Shown here: positions 5,104 to 8,468 of the stretch, in pieces
Numbering within the stretch: the stretch's first letter is position 1
How the letters are laid out: each line of letters opens with the position of its first letter
Assembly (NCBI GenBank): GCA_943331415.1
Contig: CALQLM010000023.1
Coordinates: 1-8,468 of the forward strand
Direction of reading: 5' to 3'
Source: Bifidobacterium breve
GTDB lineage: Bacteria > Actinomycetota > Actinomycetes > Mycobacteriales > Mycobacteriaceae
Length of the DNA: 8,468 bases
Notes under the pieces: model-generated
Databases searched by the model: none
What the model saw: only the letters and a program-made list of their open reading frames with translations
What the model was told of the DNA's origin: nothing
Position numbers and translations under genes: made by a program

Positions 5104-6108
5104 TTAGCGGGCCGAACGGGCCGAACGGGATCGGTGCTGAGGCTGTGCTGCATCTGATTCAGTCACAGCAGCTTCCGCCGCCGCCGACCTGTGCGCCGTC
5201 GTGCGCGACCGCGGCGTGACGGGGGCGACGGTCTGCTCGGAGAGCGCTGACGGAGCCGACGACTCGGCATCGCCGGTGCGGATCGCAGGCGACGTGCGGG
5301 CGAGCACGGCAGTTTCTTCCACGGTGTCCACCGTGACGGCCACCGCAGTGTCACCCGCAATATCGACAGTGACGGCCGCCGCGGGTGCGGCGACGAGGGC
5401 ACGGGTACTGGCCGCTGCCGGAATGAGGCCGCCGAGCAACCCGGAGATCGCTGTCTGCACCGAGGCCATCACGGCTTGCACGTTGTCAGTGATCACCTTG
5501 GAGACCGCCGCGAGCAGTAGGCCGGGCAGTGCATTAGTCAGGGTGTTGATCTGAGTGGTCAGGTAGGTCTGGAAAGCTTGCCCGGCCTCGACGACGGCCT
5601 GCCCAATGGCGGTGATGGGCGCATACAGGCCGGTGCTCAGCGTCTGCAACGCGGTCGCGATGTCACCGGAACTCACGGCCTGGACCGCGGTCGTCAAAAC
5701 CGTGGGGATGGCACCGAGTGCGGCGCCGAACATCACCGGGATGGAGGTCGGACCGCTCAACAGTCCGGCGACCGTGCTGTTGAAGTACGCAAAGACGCCA
5801 CCGGCTGCGGTGGTGACCAAGGGCGTGGCCTGGTTGAGGAACTCGGTGCCGACGGCGTTGAGGAAGTCCGCCGGAACCAGACCGGTGATGTCGGGGATCG
5901 CTCCCCCGAGGCCCAGGGTCTGCAGCAGCGAGAGGATGTCGGTGAACGGGATCGTGATGCCGGCCAATGCGACCTCGGCGGCCACGGACACCGGCATCGC
6001 CACCGGACTCGGCGCGCTAATGGCCTCTACCGGTGCCATGGCAATCGCACCGGCCCCGACGACGGCCGCCATACCTGCGGTCAGGTACGAGCGAACTGAA
6101 ACCTGCAT
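5104..6108 (-). CDS. Exported hydrophobic mycobacterial protein, unknown function
   Basis: The 334-aa product begins MQVSVRSYLTAGMAAVVGAGAIAMAPV, a signal peptide of a type I have seen on many uncharacterised mycobacterial exported proteins. Residues 35-230 are rich in Ala, Leu, Val, Thr and Gly with amphipathic repeats and no cysteine. Residues 246-269 are a degenerate 12-residue tandem repeat (VTVDIAGDTAVA / VTVDTVEETAVL). The last 40 or so residues are Ser/Arg/Ala-rich and basic. No catalytic motif is seen; an envelope or surface role is only inferred. The frame is open to 6144, but ATG 6108 is preferred because AAGGGGAG lies 7 nt upstream and the signal peptide starts there. The gene converges on the NuoF-like gene with 25 nt between stops and no evident terminator. 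Confidence 0.82.
   Translation of the reverse strand: MQVSVRSYLTAGMAAVVGAGAIAMAPVEAISAPSPVAMPVSVAAEVALAGITIPFTDILSLLQTLGLGGAIPDITGLVPADFLNAVGTEFLNQATPLVTTAAGGVFAYFNSTVAGLLSGPTSIPVMFGAALGAIPTVLTTAVQAVSSGDIATALQTLSTGLYAPITAIGQAVVEAGQAFQTYLTTQINTLTNALPGLLLAAVSKVITDNVQAVMASVQTAISGLLGGLIPAAASTRALVAAPAAAVTVDIAGDTAVAVTVDTVEETAVLARTSPAIRTGDAESSAPSALSEQTVAPVTPRSRTTAHRSAAAEAAVTESDAAQPQHRSRSARSAR
5302..5373 (-). repeat. Degenerate 36-bp tandem repeat within the exported-protein gene
   Basis: Residues 246-257 and 258-269 of the exported protein align as VTVDIAGDTAVA and VTVDTVEETAVL. At the DNA level the best-kept part is GTGACGGCC, recurring 36 bp apart on the plus strand. It marks the start of the variable, low-complexity C-terminal region. 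Confidence 0.55.
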
Positions 6109-6115
6109 GCGATGA

Positions 6116-6123
6116 CTCCCCTT
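6116..6123 (-). promoter_or_regulatory. Ribosome binding site deciding the exported-protein start
   Basis: On the minus strand AAGGGGAG ends 7 nt before the ATG at 6108. It is a strong Shine-Dalgarno sequence and rules against the longer frame starting at 6144. Confidence 0.7.
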
Positions 6124-6130
6124 GATTTGA

Positions 6131-6149
6131 CCTCTGCGTCCCACAGAGG
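6131..6149 (-). promoter_or_regulatory. Hairpin in the 5' leader of the exported-protein gene
   Basis: CCTCTG and CAGAGG form a 6-bp inverted repeat around a 7-nt centre, extendable to 8 bp in the minus-strand RNA by a U-G and a G-C pair. It sits between the predicted promoter and the ribosome binding site, ending 7 nt before the latter, so it may stabilise the leader or be a protein-binding site. Function is not shown. Confidence 0.4.
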
Positions 6150-6157
6150 CGTACCTG

Positions 6158-6187
6158 AGAATACCCTGAGTAACCGGAAATCACCCC
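6158..6187 (-). promoter_or_regulatory. Candidate promoter of the exported-protein gene (SigF-like or SigA-like)
   Basis: On the minus strand GGGGT (6187-6183), a 16-nt spacer and GGGTAT (6166-6161) resemble the mycobacterial SigF pattern GGWWT-N16/17-GGGTAY. The overlapping TATTCT (6163-6158) also fits a SigA-type TANNNT -10, for which no good -35 is seen. Either would give a leader of roughly 45 nt containing the hairpin and the ribosome binding site. Confidence 0.35.
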
Positions 6188-6329
6188 ATCCGAGGCCATC
6201 CGGCCAGGTAAGACAGGCAACACACCCAATGTTCGGGCCGATGTGGGCGCCGAAGTGGCAGGTACGGTTCACTGGATTGCATTCAGGTGGGTTGCAACGA
6301 GCACCCGATTAAAGACACGAGGGGTTGGC
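6188..6329. other. Intergenic stretch before the methyltransferase gene, no firm promoter
   Basis: Between the candidate promoter of the exported-protein gene and the methyltransferase start I find only a strong ribosome binding site, GAGGGG at 6319-6324, 5 nt before the ATG at 6330. TACGGT at 6263-6268 fits TANNNT but has no convincing -35. An open frame from 6243 runs in phase into the methyltransferase, but it has no ribosome binding site and unlikely coding content. Confidence 0.4.
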
Positions 6330-6992
6330 ATGGCATTCGGCGAGACCATTTCCGTGGATGACGTCAAGGCGATGAAGCGCCAGATTCGGCGGTCCCTGTG
6401 GGTCAAGGGCCGGCCTCCGCTGGAAGGGTCCACCTCGCCGGAGGAACTGCTCTATCTCGCGACCACCGCGCGGCGGACGAACGCCAAACTCATCGGAGAG
6501 ATCGGCTTCAACGCCGGTTTCTCGACCACGGCATTCTTGAGTGCGAATCCGGACTCCAAGGTGGTGTCTTTCGATCTTGTCGAGCACGGGTACACGCGGG
6601 TGGCCAAGAAGATGGTCGATGAGAAGTTCCCGGGACGGCACACCCTCATCGCAGGCGATTCGACCAAGGCCGTGCCGGAATTCGCGCGCAACAACCCAGA
6701 ACTGCGGTTCGACCTGATCTTCATTGATGGTGGACACCAGTATGAGGTGGCCAAAGCCGACATCATGAACATGATGCCGATGTGCACCGAGAAGACGGCC
6801 GTCATCATCGACGACCTCACGCCCTGGCTCAAGTGGGGCAAGGGCCCGACTCAGGCATGGACCGAAGCCATCCGGGACGGGTTCGTCCGTCAGGAAGAGG
6901 TGTTCAATGAGGGCACGCGCGTCACGGTGATCGAGCCGCCCGGAAAACGAGTGTGGGCGCTCGGGCACTACATTTATGGCGGCGGCCGCTAG
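6330..6992 (+). CDS. Class I SAM-dependent methyltransferase (Methyltransf_24 type)
   Basis: The 220-aa protein has a Rossmann-type SAM-binding core. Motif I is GEIGFNAGFST (56-66). An acidic residue ending strand 2 is D82 in VVSFDL, and AGDS follows at 108-111. FDLIFIDGGHQYE (127-139) is the hallmark of the Methyltransf_24/TylF-CmcI-like group, in which Asp/His residues often bind a metal. VIIDDL (158-163) follows. Substrates in this group include sugars, antibiotics and catechol-like hydroxyls, and nothing here points to one. ATG 6330 is chosen over 6243 because GAGGGG lies 5 nt upstream and the protein starts cleanly as MAFGETISVDDVKAMK. The last six codons plus stop (IYGGGR-TAG) lie in the first copy of a 30-bp tandem duplication shared with the end of the convergent transpeptidase gene. 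Confidence 0.9.
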   Translation: MAFGETISVDDVKAMKRQIRRSLWVKGRPPLEGSTSPEELLYLATTARRTNAKLIGEIGFNAGFSTTAFLSANPDSKVVSFDLVEHGYTRVAKKMVDEKFPGRHTLIAGDSTKAVPEFARNNPELRFDLIFIDGGHQYEVAKADIMNMMPMCTEKTAVIIDDLTPWLKWGKGPTQAWTEAIRDGFVRQEEVFNEGTRVTVIEPPGKRVWALGHYIYGGGR

Positions 6993-7031
6993 GCCTTCGC
7001 GATCTATGGCGGCGGCCGCTAGGCCTTCGCG
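6972..7031. repeat. 30-bp tandem duplication across two convergent stop codons
   Basis: Copies 6972-7001 and 7002-7031 abut exactly and match at 29 of 30 bases; the one difference is T6974/C7004. Each copy contains the end of the methyltransferase frame (IYGGGR then TAG) on the plus strand and the end of the transpeptidase frame (AKA then TAG) on the minus strand, interlocked over the palindrome CTAG. The methyltransferase uses the stop in copy 1, the transpeptidase the stop in copy 2. Each copy also holds the 8-bp palindrome GCGGCCGC. Confidence 0.95.
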
Positions 7032-8230
7032 TTACCGGCTTTCCACTGCGCCCACGGGATATTCCAGTCGCCGAGGCCTTCGGTTCCGGATAACACCGAT
7101 CCAACGGTGCCCACTATCTCAACGATGTCACCGCGTTTGGTGTTGTTGTAAAACCACTTCGCGTTTTCCGGGCTGACATTGAGGCAGCCGTGACTGGTGT
7201 TGTCGCTACCCTGAGCACCGACCGACCACGGCGCCGAGTGCACATAGATACCGCTGTAGGACATCTGCGTCGCCCAATCCACCTCGAGGCGATAGCCCCT
7301 GGGCGAGTCGGAGGGAACGCCGTACGTGGACGAATCCATGATGAGGTGTCGGTACCGGTCGCCGATGGTGTAGATCCCGTTGTTGGTCGGCGTGCTGTCC
7401 TTACCCAGTGAGATCGGCATGGTCTTGACGACCTCGCCGGTGCGCCGGATGGTCAATGTCTTGGTGTAGTCGTCGGCGGTTCCGATCACCCGATCGCCGA
7501 TGCTGAAGCGGGCGTCGCGATTCCGCTGCCCGTAGAGGCCCTCACCGAGATCCGTGCCGTAGGCGTTGACGTTCACATCCACTACGGTGCCCGGCTCCCA
7601 GAAGTCCCTTGGCCGCCATCGCACCTCGCGATTGCTCAGCCAGTAGAACGCACCCTCCACTGGCGGCTCGGTGGTCACGGTGATGGCCTTCTCGGCGGCG
7701 ACCCGGTCGGGAATGTTCTCGTCAAACCGCACCGCGATCGCCTGGCCTACGCCGACAACATCTCCGTCGTTGGGCATCAGATACGGCATCGTGAGACTGG
7801 CAGGTGATTGCGATGCGAATTTGATCGTGCGGTCACTCACGCCACCGAGGCCCAATGACTCGGCATTGATGACGTAGCTCTGGTTGTAGCTCAGCGGATC
7901 GGTAGCGGTCCAGCTGAGTCCATCCGGGCTGAGATCCCCGGGCACTGATTCACCGGCCCCGTCGACCATGTCGACCGATCCCAGCACGCCACCTCGGACC
8001 GTCACCGTGACCGGCTGGTCGACCGGGACTCCGACAGCGCCGTCCTGCACGGTGGCGGTCAGCTTCGGAACCAAAACGTCGCTGTAGGGGCTGCCCTTAT
8101 CGGCGAGCACGGCAGGTTCGGACGCCTGAGTGCCACATGCACTGACGCCGAACAGCGTGGTCGGGACGACAAGGAACACCGACAGCCAGGCACGCAAGCA
8201 CGGCCGACGAACCGGCCCGATCTTGCCCAT
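7019..8230 (-). CDS. ldtB: L,D-transpeptidase LdtMt2-type lipoprotein (LppS)
   Basis: The enzyme forms 3-3 (meso-DAP to meso-DAP) cross-links in peptidoglycan and is the main L,D-transpeptidase of M. tuberculosis, inhibited by carbapenems. The 403-aa product has a basic N-terminus, a hydrophobic segment (about 15-30) and lipobox VSAC with lipidated C32. Two Ig-like domains follow (about 43-143 and 145-245), then the YkuD catalytic domain with H331 in YVHSAPW and SHGCLNVS containing H347 and nucleophile C349, and the C-terminal cap [19 protein letters not shown]. Numbering is offset by five from M. tuberculosis (C354, H336, H352), which has 408 aa; the C-terminus matches that protein to the last residue. 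ATG 8230 is chosen over the longer frame (8299) because GGAG lies 5 nt upstream and it begins the signal peptide directly. The 3' end lies in the 30-bp tandem duplication. Confidence 0.97.
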   Translation of the reverse strand: MGKIGPVRRPCLRAWLSVFLVVPTTLFGVSACGTQASEPAVLADKGSPYSDVLVPKLTATVQDGAVGVPVDQPVTVTVRGGVLGSVDMVDGAGESVPGDLSPDGLSWTATDPLSYNQSYVINAESLGLGGVSDRTIKFASQSPASLTMPYLMPNDGDVVGVGQAIAVRFDENIPDRVAAEKAITVTTEPPVEGAFYWLSNREVRWRPRDFWEPGTVVDVNVNAYGTDLGEGLYGQRNRDARFSIGDRVIGTADDYTKTLTIRRTGEVVKTMPISLGKDSTPTNNGIYTIGDRYRHLIMDSSTYGVPSDSPRGYRLEVDWATQMSYSGIYVHSAPWSVGAQGSDNTSHGCLNVSPENAKWFYNNTKRGDIVEIVGTVGSVLSGTEGLGDWNIPWAQWKAGNAKA

Positions 8231-8274
8231 GCTGACTCCAAACTCGACGACGCGGGTGCCTCCCGTTGAGCTCA

Positions 8275-8280
8275 ATTCTA
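8275..8280 (-). promoter_or_regulatory. Candidate -10 element of the L,D-transpeptidase gene
   Basis: On the minus strand TAGAAT fits TANNNT. Transcription would start near 8268, leaving a leader of about 38 nt that ends in the GGAG ribosome binding site. No good -35 hexamer is seen at 17-18 nt. Confidence 0.4.
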
Positions 8281-8291
8281 GGGGCTGCCAA

Positions 8292-8321
8292 TTCACCACT
8301 GCGGCGCCCGCCTGTTATTGT
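8292..8321 (+). promoter_or_regulatory. Candidate promoter of tRNA-Lys
   Basis: TTCACC (8292-8297), an 18-nt spacer and TATTGT (8316-8321) resemble a SigA promoter. The -10 ends 9 nt before the mature tRNA 5' end, so the 5' leader would be only a few nucleotides. The promoter is divergent from that of the transpeptidase gene. Confidence 0.45.
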
Positions 8322-8330
8322 CGCTGACAC

Positions 8331-8406
<76 letters not shown>

Positions 8407-8468
8407 CAAGAATGCTCGTGGGTAACGCTTTGATCACGGGCGGCGATACAACTGTGTGCCTGGTAAAC
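8407..8468. other. Right-edge flank after tRNA-Lys, nothing identified
   Basis: These 62 bases contain no open frame, T-run terminator or repeat that I can support; any tRNA-Lys terminator would lie partly or wholly beyond the window. Confidence 0.5.

Noticed and set aside
5606..6115. 169-codon plus-strand frame opposite the exported-protein gene
   Set aside because: The minus-strand frame has a ribosome binding site, a signal peptide and family-like composition; the plus-strand frame mirrors its hydrophobic codons.
6258..6295. SigF-like promoter for the methyltransferase gene (GGTTC then GGGTTG)
   Set aside because: The spacer is long and the second element lacks the GGGTA core.
6243..6329. 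N-terminal extension of the methyltransferase to 249 aa
   Set aside because: No ribosome binding site precedes 6243, while GAGGGG precedes ATG 6330 at good spacing.
6309..6968. 219-codon minus-strand frame opposite the methyltransferase gene
   Set aside because: The plus strand carries all SAM-methyltransferase motifs; the antisense frame has none.

Overview
The window is GC-rich chromosomal DNA that looks like a non-tuberculous Mycobacterium/Mycolicibacterium. The case rests on three things: an orthologue of M. tuberculosis orn (Rv2511) divergent from a HerA-like ATPase (cf. Rv2510c), a near full-length match to the L,D-transpeptidase LdtMt2/LppS (Rv2518c) next to tRNA-Lys, and a PE-PPE-domain hydrolase, a family characteristic of mycobacteria. 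I compared these with family sequences from memory; no database search was run.

Layout. 1-795 (-) is the N-terminal half of a HerA/DUF853-type ATPase that runs off the left edge. 878-1525 (+) is oligoribonuclease. The two are divergent, and each has a TANNNT -10 element exactly 8 nt before its start codon, which predicts leaderless transcripts. tRNA-His(GTG) at 1554-1626 is followed by a 14-bp hairpin terminator. The stop codon of the convergent PE-PPE hydrolase gene (1654-2694, -) lies inside that hairpin. Divergent from the hydrolase is a tight three-gene run, 2804-5078 (+): a Pro/Ala-rich secreted or membrane-anchored protein, a five-helix ferric-reductase-like protein with two His pairs for haem b, and a stand-alone NuoF-like flavoprotein. 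5104-6108 (-) encodes an exported hydrophobic protein of unknown function. 6330-6992 (+) is a Methyltransf_24-type SAM methyltransferase. It converges on 7019-8230 (-), the lipoprotein L,D-transpeptidase. A clean 30-bp tandem duplication sits at that junction and carries both stop codons in each copy. tRNA-Lys(CTT) at 8331-8406 closes the window.

Function. The two ends are conserved housekeeping DNA: nanoRNA decay, two tRNAs and 3-3 peptidoglycan cross-linking. The segment between the tRNAs differs from what I recall of the M. tuberculosis interval and is mostly envelope-directed (secreted hydrolase, secreted proteins, membrane redox pair). The best candidate for a little-described system is the redox trio. 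It could pass electrons from NAD(P)H through FMN and an atypical three-Cys Fe-S site into a di-haem membrane protein, but the electron acceptor is unknown. No CRISPR array, insertion sequence, integrase or phage gene is visible.
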